NCBI GenBank assembly: GCA_011009095.1
Contig: VTPC01000784.1
Location: 1-64,000 of the forward strand
Source of the DNA: Ignelater luminosus
Lineage: Eukaryota; Arthropoda; Insecta; Coleoptera; Elateridae
Direction of reading: 5' to 3'
Length of the DNA stretch: 64,000 nucleotides
Positions within the stretch are counted from its first letter, which is position 1. The number at the start of each line of letters is the position of its first letter. Positions 47,986 through 58,433 of this stretch are shown piece after piece. The position numbers were made by a program, and so were the translations under genes. The notes beneath the pieces are model-generated. The model saw only the letters and a list, made by a program, of their open reading frames with translations, was not told the DNA's origin and made no database searches.

Positions 47986-48029
47986 ATGGCTAATTATTTT
48001 GCAGAAGTATTAGATGAGCTGGAAAGAAG
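47986..48029 (+). pseudogene. First-exon stub of a Harbinger transposase
   Basis: ATG at 47986 opens MANYFAEVLDELERR, followed by a good donor (AG/GTAAAC at 48029/48030). Harbinger transposases start with a short acidic helical segment of this kind. Nothing resembling the DDE domain follows before the convergent gene begins at 48112, so the body of the gene is deleted. Assignment rests on position and element type. Confidence 0.4.
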
Positions 48030-48111
48030 GTAAACTATTACCAAGAGAGTATACTACTAAATAAAATAGATAACAATAAATCAGATTTTATACTAAATTA
48101 TTTATTCATTT

Positions 48112-49382
48112 TTATTTTCTAGTTACAATAAGGTTGGGGTATTTTAGTTGCAATTTAAGTTTTTTGTCGCTTAAATTATCATTTATTTGAGTTAATATTT
48201 TGTGAATCTTATTGTTGTCTTCTTTATGACTGTCTTTCTGTTGCTGCAGCAATGATAAAGTATTTCGTTGCACTTGTGGTTTTACAACAGATGAGCTCTC
48301 TTTAGATGGATAACTCCGCTTTACTGGGGTGGAGTTTCTAGATGGCGAATTTATTGGGGTACTCTTGGTGGTACTTATGGTATGTGAAGTTGCCATCTCT
48401 TTCACATCAACAGCTGGAGGCTGGTTTACTTCTAATAGATTTTCTGTAAATATACACAGTGGCATGAATATTGATGACAATTACTAATAAAGAAAATATA
48501 TTCAGAAATCAAATATTCCTAACTTGATCAGAAAATTAAGGATTTCTGAGAACTTGTTTACATCGATTTACTATTTGCCTTTCTCTTTGATTAGGCTAAT
48601 GATTCATGTCACAAAGGATTAGTGATCACAGATAAAGATCTTCAGAGTTCATTGAATATAATATAAGAAACTAAACAAAATACATAAAATTTGTAAAGTT
48701 TGTGGTCTACAATAATACGTATGTATAGGTAGGTGATATTTTTTATAATCTATATCGACAACGCCAAGCTCTGAAGTATCAGCCATGCCTTCAACGGCCA
48801 CTCTTTCCAGCAAACTCAATAACGTATCTTCTAAATTTGTTAATGGTTTCTCAGGTGGGCCTCCTCCAGTTTGACCAGCACTAGCTTTTATTATCCGAGC
48901 ACGTTTTCGTACTGCACATTTCCAGTCTGTAAACACCTTTAAAATAAATTTTCAGATTACTTTTTTAATGGCAATCTTCTTATTATTTAAAATGATTTAG
49001 ATGAAAGAAAAAACGTGATTTCGTATCTTGTTTCTAGTTTGTTTTTGATGCATTATTGCAATTGAATGAAACTTAAAGTTAAAAAAATGGATCCAAATTT
49101 AAGTGTAATTGTAATAATAATTTGAATAATATTCATCTTAAAAACAAATAAATTTCAAAAATGTACTTACCCTTTTCCATGTTTCCGTGGATCTATGAGG
49201 GCCACCTACGCTATTTAGCGATTTTGTTAATTTCGCCCAGTTTCTTGAATTGCGTTGGGGTTTTCAGGACAAAATTTGTTAGTCCTGAACGCCTCGTTTG
49301 TCTTTAATTCGTCCACAAACACCATGTATTGCTGCCGAGTAGTTTTTTGGGAACGCTTTTTTTTCTCACGAACGTTTTCCAT
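48112..49382 (-). pseudogene. Myb/SANT-like (zeste-type) DNA-binding protein of the Harbinger element, one frame lesion
   Basis: Exon 1 (49171-49382) begins MENVREKKKRSQKTTRQQ and continues TNEAFRTNKFCPENP. It then shifts frame by one base within CAAGAAACTGG (a missing A would restore ENW), after which WAKLTKSLNSVGGPHRSTET completes the trihelix Myb pattern ('W..L...LN..GGP.R....WK..W.D.K'). Exon 2 starts at 48936 (VFTDWKCAVRKRAR). The last exon (48443 down to 48112, TAA) is serine- and lysine-rich and ends in LKYPNLIVTRK. The exon 2 donor is uncertain. In this family the protein binds element ends or sub-terminal repeats and helps import the transposase. The lesion may be real decay or a base-call error. 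Confidence 0.65.
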
Positions 49383-49905
49383 GATACTTTCGCACGTTAT
49401 TTTTAAATTTCGTTCGAAGATACCGCTATGCCCCTACGGCTGCTTTTCAAAAATAACCCGCTACAAGCATGCGCATGCGCAACAATTCTCCGCGAGGTCC
49501 GAAGTTAGCTGTAAGCGCTGCAAGGCGTACTCTCTCTTCTAAAAGCATTCGGCTGTCTTTATGGATTGCTGGCACAGTCCAAGCGCTTAACAATACGTGA
49601 TACAGAATACAGTTATTGTTCACGTTGTCGTTAAGTAAGTCGCTAACGACTGTTGTTATGAAACAAGTTGTTTATGAACGACAGTTTACAGAATAAGCCT
49701 CTAAGTGGGAAATGCTTTTTATTTAAAAAAAATAAGATAAATTTGTTTTTAGCAAAATATCTAGTAAGCCGTGAACTTTTTTGAAAAAACAAAAGCATAA
49801 ATAAACTGATCTCCAAAATAGGCAAATCTTTTCTAATTTAACCGACTTCGTATCTCTTACAATTTCCGAGATCCTAATAGTGAGCATCGAAACGTGGACA
49901 CACTG

Positions 49906-50043
49906 TATGTCACCCGTATCAGCTTCTGAGCAACAAATTATTTTAATTTTAACAATAATTATTTACACATTACAATTAATTTAAATTTGCAAAACAGTTT
50001 TGTAAATTAAAAGTAATTTCTATAAAAGTGTATACGTACTCTT
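49906..50043. other. Spacer
   Basis: AT-rich; nothing recognised. Confidence 0.3.
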
Positions 50044-50094
50044 AAGGTACGTTCCTTTATGTTGTTCTTTAAACTCGGAGTGCACCGCTTGGGT
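50044..50094. repeat. End of an AAGGTACGTTC repeat family
   Basis: AAGGTACGTTCCTTTATGTT then CTCGGAGTGCACCGCTTG closely matches, inverted, the sequence at 53205-53255. It belongs to the same family as the elements between 51.2 and 53.26 kb. Confidence 0.55.
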
Positions 50095-50258
50095 TCCGTG
50101 CAGAAATTACGCTCGGACTAAATAAAACACATCCGCAGTAGTACTCTAATCGCATTCAGAAAATAACAAGAGTGCATCCTACTACATTATAAGTATAACT
50201 CTTACGCGTTCAGATTTTGAAAGTACAAACGTCCGGAGTGCAATCTTTTATACCCACT

Positions 50259-51054
50259 TGAGACTAGAACCCTTTTGAAATAAGGGTTACGGTTCCGGTT
50301 TTATATGGTTTAAAAATAAAAGTTCCGGTTCTGGTTCCAGAACTTTTTTGGGTTCCATAAGGGTTCAAATAAAAAACCATGTTTAATTGCAAAACTAAAA
50401 TTTTGAAACTCTTTTAGCATGTATTAAAGCAGATTATTATACATTGGAGAAAAGATTACATAATTCAAATTTTTGTTGCAACAGTCACCAATTTCAAGGT
50501 TAGATGCTATTTTTAAATACGATAATCATAGTCTCATTTATTATTGTCAAAATTTTGGTTTTTTCCAGTTTTGTTTTACAGTTACTTCCAAACTTCAATT
50601 AAGGTATTTTGAATGGAGTGAGACAGTAATACAAAATAAATCCCAAGCAAGCAAGATGCACCAAAGGGGGAAAATTAAACTTTTAATAATTATTAAATAA
50701 AATTGTTCCAATAAACATAAGGCAGTTGTTATCTTGTTATCTTTGTTTATTCTGCTGGTCAATTAAGTTGTGTGAGTGTAAGGTGTAACACGAGATTAGT
50801 CATAATCATAATACATGATTAAGTAGTGACTACTACACCGTCAACGCCAAATAGCAAATTCTATAAAAGAATGAAATAATGAAAGTCATGGAACCGAAAA
50901 GAACCGGTTCTTACTGCAAATTGTGAGGGTTCCGGTTCCGGTTCTAAATTTGACAGTGACCACAATAAAGGTTCCGATTCCAGTTCCGGTTCCGTTAAAT
51001 TCAACCGGTTCCGGTACCGATTACGGTTCGTTTGGATTCCGGTTCTAGTCCCTG
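50259..51054. mobile_element. GGTTCCG-rich element with hAT-like ends
   Basis: The right end read inward is CAGGGACTAGAACCGGAATC; the left end reads GAGACTAGAACCC. Both flanks carry many GGTTCCGG / GGTTCCGATTCC repeats (50280-50360 and 50890-51050) in inverted orientation, about 800 bases overall. CAGGG starts are common in hAT elements. A clear 8-base target duplication was not found, and no transposase is inside. Confidence 0.5.
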
Positions 51055-51197
51055 CTTTAGACTGAGTACAAAAGAGTAAAAACAGTAAACGTTGGTAGAA
51101 ATTACAATGTTTATGAGGTCATGTTTGTGTTTAACCAATTCATGCGTTATTAATATCAGTTATAACCGATATAACATTCATAAGATTCCTACTGTTC

Positions 51198-51675
51198 GTG
51201 TTTTTCGAAATTTCGAAGTTTGAACATCGAACTTTTAAAGTAAATATAGCTTAGGATATATTTGTATACAATTTCTGTGTCTACAACTCTGCTCCAAATC
51301 GTTCAGAAAAGGTACGTTCGGTTTTCTGTTTAGGAGCTGAAGCGTTGCGAATGGAGCGAATGATCATGTGGTACAGAGAGTAAACAGGGTTTCTCGGAAT
51401 AAAAGAACGAAACGGTGAATCATCAGGAGTCGTAGAACGTAAACAAATTAAGATGCAGACGTAACCTCAACAATAATTTTAATTAATTTAAATTTCAATT
51501 ATACTGCTTTGTTACAAAATTAAAGTAGGTATATTTGTTTAATTAACACAGTTGTGAGTTTTAAAAACAACATTCGTTTATGTTGTTTTAAAACTCGGAG
51601 AGCTCTGCTTGTTGTAAAAGCCGTCCGCTTTTTGTGATCGACTTAACAGAGTGCGTTATTGTAGCGTTCGTTTTT
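51198..51675. repeat. Left flank copy of a 478-base duplication at the assembly gap
   Basis: From GTGTTTTTCGAAATTTCGAA to the gap, this segment matches 51776-52254 with about 15 scattered differences (roughly 97% alike). The match starts exactly where sequence resumes after the gap. Confidence 0.8.
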
Positions 51676-51775
51676 NNNNNNNNNNNNNNNNNNNNNNNNN
51701 NNNNNNNNNNNNNNNNNNNNNNNNNNNNNNNNNNNNNNNNNNNNNNNNNNNNNNNNNNNNNNNNNNNNNNNNNNN
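51676..51775. other. Assembly gap, 100 N
   Basis: Exactly 100 unknown bases, a conventional placeholder length. See the duplication on both sides. Confidence 0.99.
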
Positions 51776-52254
51776 GTGTTTTTCGAAATTTCGAAGTTTG
51801 AACATCGAACTTTTAAAGTAAACATAGCTTAGGATATATTTGTATGCAATTTCTGTGTCTACAACTCTGCTCCAAATCGTTCAGAAAAGGCACGTTCGGT
51901 TTTCTGTTTAGGAGCTGGAGCGTTGCGAGTGGAGCGAATGATCACGTGGTACAGAGAGTAAACAGAGTTTCTCGGAATAAAAGAACGAAACGGTGAGTCA
52001 TTAGGAGTCGTAGAACGTAAACAAATTAAGATGTAGACGTAACCTCAACAATAATTTTAATTAATTTAAATTTCAATTATACTGCTTTGTTACAAAATTA
52101 AAGTAGGTATATTTGTTTAATTAACACAGTTGTGAGTTTTAAGAACAACATTCGTTTATGTTGTTCTTAAAACTCGGAGTGCTCTGCTTGTTGTAAAAGC
52201 CGTTCGATTTTTGTGATCGACTTAACAGAGTGCGTTATTGTAGCGTTCGTTTTT
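51776..52254. repeat. Right flank copy of the duplication at the gap
   Basis: Begins at the first base after the gap and runs parallel to 51198-51675, then continues into TACAGGACGGAGTGAGAGG. Contains the repeat-family words GTACGTTCGGTTTTCTG (here GCACGTTCGG) and AACTCGGAGTGCTCTGCTTG. Confidence 0.8.
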
Positions 52255-52380
52255 TACAGGACGGAGTGAGAGGTACAAACTCTTTTAATGCACCGACTGA
52301 AAAGGTTGTGCGTTAGGAGTTTATGGAAGCACAAGCGGAGTTGCCAAATTTGCAAACATCCAACACAATTTTTCCCTCAG
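52150..52380. repeat. Arm of a large inverted repeat, partner at 53025-53250
   Basis: AACTCGGAGTGCTCTGCTTG ... GACTGAAAAGGTTGTGCGTT ... GCGGAGTTGCCAAATTTGCA is found inverted at 53025-53250 with few differences. Two copies of one element family in opposite orientation. Confidence 0.75.
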
Positions 52381-52574
52381 TTTTTTTAATGTTGTTTAAT
52401 TTCTTTAATAATAAATAAGAGAGAACACTATATACTGAAACAGAGCCAGAGCTGAAAGTGCGATTCCCACCACAAATCGCTATTACTTCCAGTGCGCAAC
52501 CAATACTCACCGGCCAGGCGGCCACTTTTATTTGGTTGACTTGTACTGCGAAATGCAGTTATATGTGATGATGT

Positions 52575-53255
52575 AAGGTACGTTCGGTTTTCTGTTTAGG
52601 AGCTGGAGCGTTGCGAGTGGAGCGAATGATCACGTGGTGCAGAGAGTAAACAGAATTTCTCGGAATAAAAGAACGAAACGGCGGATCATCAGGAGTCGTA
52701 GAACGTAAACAAATTAAGTTGTAGACGTAACCTCAACGATAATTTTAATTAATTTAAATTCCAGTTAGACTGCTTTGTTACAAAACTAAAGTAGGTGTAT
52801 TTGTTTAATTAACACAGTTATAACAATTGAGAATTGGGGTTATAATATGTACTTTGTTTTCTGTTTCTTCTGGGCAAGGTTGCCAAATTAAAGTAAAATT
52901 TGTCCACATATTAATTTATACGTTTTTCTCACATTTGTCTACAAACTTATTACTCAAATAATTCGGGTGTATGGAATTTTCAAAATTATTGTACAGAAAT
53001 TAAACAACAATTTAAAAAAGTGAGAGAGAAATTGTGTTGGATATTTGCAAATTTGGCAACTCCGCTTGTGCTTCTATAAACTCCTAACGCACAACCTTTT
53101 CAGTCGATGCATTTGAAGTTTGTACCGTTCACTCCGTCCTGTAAAAAACAAACGCTATAATAGCGCACTCTGTTAACTCGATCGCAAAAAACGAACGGCT
53201 TTTACAGCAAGCGGAGCACTCCGAGTTTTAATTTCAACATAAACGAACGTACCTT
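52575..53255. mobile_element. Non-autonomous element with AAGGTACGTTCG ends
   Basis: The 12-base inverted ends AAGGTACGTTCG and CGAACGTACCTT bound 681 bases. The left part is shared with 51306 and 51883; the right part is the inverted partner of 52150-52380. No coding sequence; no target duplication recognised. Confidence 0.6.
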
Positions 53256-54834
53256 TGGTCGACTTGTAGACATAATTGAGGCAGTGGCGGCTCATGGATA
53301 TAAATTAAAGGAGAGTATAAAAAATTGATCATACAGTTTTAGAAGCGAGTTCTGATAAGTATCAAATTGATATACTACTTATCAAAAAATGATAAATAAC
53401 GTTGCTTGGGTGCATAAGTAGTAATTAGAGTTTGAGCAAATTCACATTAAACATCCCATTAAAGATAGTCACGTGACCAAATATGGTAAAAGTTTAGCGG
53501 GCATGAGCAAACAATTGACAATATACCAACGTTAATGGAACGTAACATAACCTGACGGTCTAAGCAGATGTGGTTATTTAAAAAAACACGTTTGCAATTT
53601 ATTCATTTATTATTAATAAATTATTAACAGTGAAAGTATCGTCAAAATGTACATGTTCCAAGTCATGCCACAACTTACTAACCTAACAAACCGAGTTACC
53701 GTATACGGTATTCGCTCCCTTATTTGCAAGGAAATAGCGGGCTCCGATAAACTTTAGCGTTACGATAATGTTCTGAGCATGCGTTGTTGCCGCAAAATAA
53801 CGTTATCGTATAGCGTATTGCCGATTGTCCAAGAACCTTTCACCGACAGCGCCGCTAATTACTAATTGGTCCCAGACACAAGGATTCAACTTGGAATCCC
53901 TATAATAATTATTGTATTAATATTGGAATTTTTTTACAGTTTACAAGTTAAGGTATACTGTACCTGCATCCATGTATTTAGAAAAGACATGGAGAAACAA
54001 CTTGCTTTTTAAACTTGATGTATGATATTGAATGAATGTAAATGCCTTCCCTAAAGAACAACATAAAAAATTTAGAATGATAGTTTTATAAAACTGTTCA
54101 AAAACAGCTAAGCTGGAGTTAGAATTGCACACCATATTCAATACCTACAGTATTTTTTAATTTTTAAAAATATGTGAAATTGTGAACACCACTTTAAACA
54201 TGATTAGTTCAATCTTTACTTTTTTGAGATAACGTCATTATCTGGCAATTTTATGTACTTCCCTAAAAGTATCTAATGAACATACGTTGGAATTTCTGTG
54301 CACTAACAGGATAGAACTTCTACAATTAATTTATTAGTAAATTGAAACAAAATTGATCTTACAATTACTTTAGTAATAAACTTGTATTATATTAAAAGAA
54401 AAAAAATAAAAATATGTCCACATATTAAATCAAATCCTTTTTACTGTTGTACATAATTTAATTACTAGTTTAAGTATTATTTACAGAATTATTATGTTAG
54501 CTGTTTATTATTAGCCTCTGTTAATTCACTTCAAACACTGATGTATAAGCTTATTTATGTTCAGATTTTGTATTTTGTAGATTAGTATCCTGTGACCTAT
54601 AATTGGCATCAGCTGTTGGTCGCAGTTTAAATAAATAAATAAATAAAAGACCATTTTGACTTAATTGAAATCTAACCCTGTTGTTGCATCCGAATATCTG
54701 ATCTATGCTAGTGTTGACAATTTAAATTGACAGAAGTTTTGAAAGCAAATGTATTTCATCCTTGTCACCTCAGGTATGTTTACATTAGTGCAGCATATAC
54801 ATGTTTCTCATTCGTATCATTGTAGGTTAGTTCA
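53256..54834. other. Intergenic with LINE-like A-rich tail
   Basis: No gene supported. A (TAAA)n tract at about 54630-54650 after GTCGCAGTTT looks like the 3' tail of a LINE or SINE. The rest is AT-rich, with a GC-richer patch near 53690-53840. Confidence 0.35.
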
Positions 54835-55474
54835 ATATGTAACCGAGGAAGATTACACCCAACGTATACGGTTTTGTTAATTTAATCAAAGAGAATTAAC
54901 AAGAAACCAGTTTTTAAAGCTTGTACTGTTTTCAGATGAAACAAATTCCTAAGAAAATCCTCACTGGATCAGGGAAAGTCACTTTCCACACATTTTTTTC
55001 TCTTAATGTTTGGTGTAGAATTCTTGGAGATGACATTATTGGACATTTTTTTGAAGGTAACCTGAATGGAGAAATGTATTTAAATTTCCTGGAAAATGTT
55101 TTAGCTACTTTATTAAAAGAAATTCCAGAAGGCAGATAATGTGGTATCAAAATGATGGGAGTTCATTCATTATCATGTTAACATGACGAATTATCTAAGT
55201 GGAAGTTTTGAAAATAGATAGGTGCATTGCATTGCTTGGCCATTGAATTTTTTTATATTAAATTTTATTTACAGTTCATAATAAACACATTTCTGAATTC
55301 TGATTCTGATTTCCTATTACGTGGTATTTACTAATGTTACAGTGGTGTTAGTTTTCATATTATAGAAGCTAATTTACTCTTCAATAAATTTTCTAAAATA
55401 TAATTTTTGTAAAGCCAGCTATGAAAGTATGGTGTGTTGCCTATAAGCATGGTGCGAGATGAAAAATTCACCCT
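54835..55474 (+). pseudogene. DD41D-type transposase remnant with a CACCCTG right end
   Basis: The plus strand reads YVTEEDYTQRIRF, LKLVLFSDET (first catalytic aspartate), a break, then HIFSLNVWCRILGDDIIGHF, LNGEMYLNFLENVLATLL, and a decayed WYQNDGSS (second catalytic block, normally W.QHDGAP.H). The right terminus AAAAATTCACCCTG ends at 55474 before TA. The left terminus was not found. Family pattern matches the remnants near 9.2 and 62.2 kb. Confidence 0.7.
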
Positions 55475-56079
55475 GTATATTATGCGTATCTAAGCAGAAA
55501 TTCAAGTTAAATCATAATTAAAGTTCATTTATCAAATCTAAACAACTCTTTGAAAATATTCTGTGATTCTTTGTTAATCCCTACATATCTATTGCACAAA
55601 GTACTTCAAACTACTAAAAGTAGTATGAATTTATTAGTATTAATAAGAATTAAAGCAATCTATACTATATTCAAACTAATGAGCTACTGAAACAAACGTT
55701 TTATTTTCTATAGTTACATGAAAATAGATTTACACCATGGAAGATTTCTTTAATTTATATTGCTTCTATTGATGTGACAACTTATATAAAATAACTGTCA
55801 AAGTGACACATTAATAAACAATTATATGTATTTAGTATAAGACTAGCTCGATCATGGTTAGAGAGATAATAGCGTGTTTGTTTATTTCGAGTACTTCATT
55901 AATTTGACTGAAGTAGCAGATTTGGACAGAACTATTAGTAAATGTAAGAAAAAATAAATCAAATGTGTTAAATAAAACTATTTATATTTTTAGAATAATT
56001 AACAGAAAGACACTCCAGTGCACAAAAGAAACTTAAACTACTACTACTACTACTAAAAGAAGTTCGGTAAACAAAATTC
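55475..56079. other. Intergenic
   Basis: AT-rich with a short CTA microsatellite at about 56038-56056. Nothing else recognised. Confidence 0.35.
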
Positions 56080-56372
56080 TTCAGTTGATCCCAAAGGAGT
56101 AAATTGTAAAGATTTAAAGATGGTGTTCCAGCATGCTAAAACCACTTTTCCCTCGAAATCTCTGAAAGAACATCTTCTAGTAACTCTGGAGGTTGCAGAG
56201 ATGAAACATACAGTCCAAGCAAAAAATCATCAATAATCTCATCCCAGATATTAACTAGAAACTTCTACCGAGAGTGATAAACAAGCAGCTTGTGTGGCTT
56301 TTTCCATAAAACTTAGAAATGCCCTCAAGAGTAAATATTGCTTCATTGGAACACATAAAATTATTGAAAAAG
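56080..56372 (+). pseudogene. Unidentified decayed coding fragment
   Basis: One plus frame reads KDLKMVFQHAKTTFPSKSLK then EHLLVTLEVAEMKHTVQAKN before a stop. After a shift, SDKQAACVAFSIKLRNALKS follows. Composition and balance of residues look protein-like and unlike the surrounding AT-rich noise. I do not recognise the family. It may be a retropseudogene or an eroded mobile-element gene. Confidence 0.3.
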
Positions 56373-57400
56373 AGACGGTTTCATTAATGTATTTTATTCA
56401 CAATATATTTAAAAATATTCTACACCACACTTTTTAATTCTTTCCTGAAATGCATAGCAGTTATGAAAAATTGAATGGCATTTGCATAAGTTTATTCACT
56501 ATAGTGTCAATAATAAAAGCTGTCATTTATTTATCCATAATCTTTCAAATTATAAGCTAAATTTTTATATTTATTGAAATCCATTTAAGAATATTCTAAC
56601 CTCTCTTGAACACAAAAATAAGCATACTATTTAAAAGCATTAAAAAGAAAATCACAGAAAGTACTAGCAACAATAATAAGTATGCACTGCACTGATCTTT
56701 CCTTAATGGTAACGAATCACTAAACAAGCAGGAAAAATAGATAAAAATACGTAAAAGCACGCAACTACCGTTACTACACCAGACTACTTCCTAGATATTT
56801 TGTTTACACATGAATCATATAACAAGTGTCGACAACCGATAACAACATAATAATAATAATAATAAATGGCCTTGAAGCACCAACGAGTCAGTGTCGCCAA
56901 TATATAAAAAGTTATGCCTTCAAGCAGGAAATCAAGTAATTCGAAATTCGAAATTACTATTTTAAATAAAAGTAAAGACTCAGAGTAATTTTGTTTCGTT
57001 TTGTATTAAACTGTGACATTTACGTATCGTTTGGATTTTTATTTTAGCTACTTCGCATTATTCCAAACTGCAAAACGGAAAAACATGCCTATTCAAATTC
57101 AATCTTTTGTCTCATTTAATTCTCCTTCATTTTTTTTAAATTATGAAAGAACGATTTATTACTCTTAAAATATCCCATACGTACGGCTGTACAAGTAGTA
57201 GTAAGTAGTAACTGATAAAAAAGGGATTCTACTAAATAAAAGCTAACGATTCAAATGTAGAAGACCAACAGATGAAATCTTTTAACTTACTTGTCCCTAA
57301 TAACACATCACTTTTCTGTGTTGAGCACGCAGTATCAGTACTGCTCGTAATAAATTAAATTCAAGTACTTATCAAACTCATATATTAGCAGATAAGTGCG
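56373..57400. other. Intergenic
   Basis: No gene supported. An AAT microsatellite occurs at about 56845-56865. Confidence 0.35.
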
Positions 57401-57560
57401 GGGGTAACTACAGGTGAACCCAGGCATCAATCGCCATGATCCCTAAGCTTTTAGCTGCCTATTGAGCGCTCAACGCGCTCAACTATCCCCCCCACACCCC
57501 AAAATATAGTAATGGCGGCCATCTAAGGCGGTGGGTGGTCGGCTGAATTCTAAATTTGAC
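57401..57560 (+). promoter_or_regulatory. Candidate promoter of the RhoGAPp190 gene
   Basis: A GC-richer patch in AT-rich surroundings contains AATGGCGGCCATCT (57511-57524), which fits the YY1/Pleiohomeotic core (GCCAT / ATGGC) often found at transcription starts. It lies about 500 bases before the first coding exon; an acceptor TGCAG at 57981-57985 implies a spliced 5' UTR from here. Confidence 0.4.
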
Positions 57561-58055
57561 AGTGCTTTATTTTCATGTTCCTAAATCGTAAAAACAATAA
57601 TCTCCAGCTGTAATAATCTTAGCATTTTCTTAACCATGCCCAGTTAAAAGTACTTGTTGGAAAAGTTATATCCTTATGGGTGTAGGTTGTGATAGACATG
57701 TAACATGTTATTTTTATTTTACAAGTTATGGAAAACTATATATGAGCATGAATCATGGGATGGGAAAGCATTATTCTAATGCTTAATGTAAAGGTATGCT
57801 CGTTTAAATAAATTTCGAACTGATGCACGTACTTTTATGGCTGTCATTATGACCACAGTTCTTTAATGTTGTCTTTATGATGTTGATAGATATGCATGGT
57901 ATTCATTATTCAGAAAATATAAAATATCCACAAATTCATAATCTGTTTTTTTTGTATAACGTATTTTTTTTTATATGCTGTGCAGGCTTTTAGCATCATG
58001 CTTGTTTATCCAGGCAATGGTACATAGGATTTAGTTGTTACTTTTAATGCTTACC

Positions 58056-58433
58056 ATGGCACGAAAAGCAGAAACAGTTCGTGCTATTAACATATCCGTT
58101 GTTGGCTTGTCGGGGATGGAGAAAGATAAAGGACATACAGGAGTTGGCAAATCCTGTCTTTGTAATCGGTTTATGAGATCTTTAGCAGATGATTATAATG
58201 TTGACCATATTTCTGTACTAAGCCAGGTAAATAATCCCATTTTTTTTTTTTAATTGAAATAGATAACTGATTTAATTCTTTCCAGACGGATTTTAGTGGT
58301 CGCGTTGTTAATAACGATCATTTTTTGTATTGGGGGGAAGTAATTAAAACATCTGAAGAAGGAGTTGATTATCAGTTCAGTGTTATAGAACAGACAGAAT
58401 TTATAGATGATGCATCTTTTCAACCATTTAAAG
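58056..58433 (+). CDS. RhoGAPp190: RhoGAPp190 (p190 Rho GTPase-activating protein), first two coding exons
   Basis: Exons 58056-58226 and 58286-58433 join in phase 0 and end at a phase-1 donor. They encode about 106 residues of the N-terminal GTPase-like domain of p190 RhoGAP. Diagnostic words: [24 protein letters not shown] (the nucleotide-binding loop), [15 protein letters not shown], and IEQTEFIDD, all as in animal p190A/B. The full protein continues with FF domains, pseudo-GTPase domains and a C-terminal RhoGAP domain, and switches off Rho downstream of integrin and Src signalling. ATG 58056 (context TACCATGG, product MARK...) was chosen over an in-frame ATG three codons earlier (58047) because homologs begin MARK. 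Two short upstream frames precede it (57998-58027, 58017-58034). No further exon was found before the window ends. Confidence 0.88.

Larger units (their letters stand above)
47739..49701. mobile_element. Harbinger-type transposon, deletion derivative keeping the Myb-like gene
   Basis: Inverted ends GAGGCTTATTCTGTAA and complement are flanked by TAA on both sides (47736-47738 and 49702-49704), the 3-base target duplication of PIF/Harbinger. Sub-terminal copies of CGTTAGCGACTT are present at both ends. Of the usual two genes, only the Myb/SANT-like DNA-binding gene remains (minus strand). The transposase gene is reduced to a first-exon stub on the plus strand. It would need a transposase from elsewhere to move. 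Confidence 0.75.
47410..49905. mobile_element. CAGTGTGTCC-type element (copy D) split by a Harbinger insertion
   Basis: The left end CAGTGTGTCCAAACTAAGAG and the right end (CAGTGTGTCCACGTTTCGAT read inward) follow TATA/TA flanks. AAGAGATACGAAGTCGGTT is found inverted near both ends. Removing the inserted 1963-base element and one TAA leaves about 530 bases of fold-back DNA without transposase. The left end lacks about 50 bases present on the right. Confidence 0.75.
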
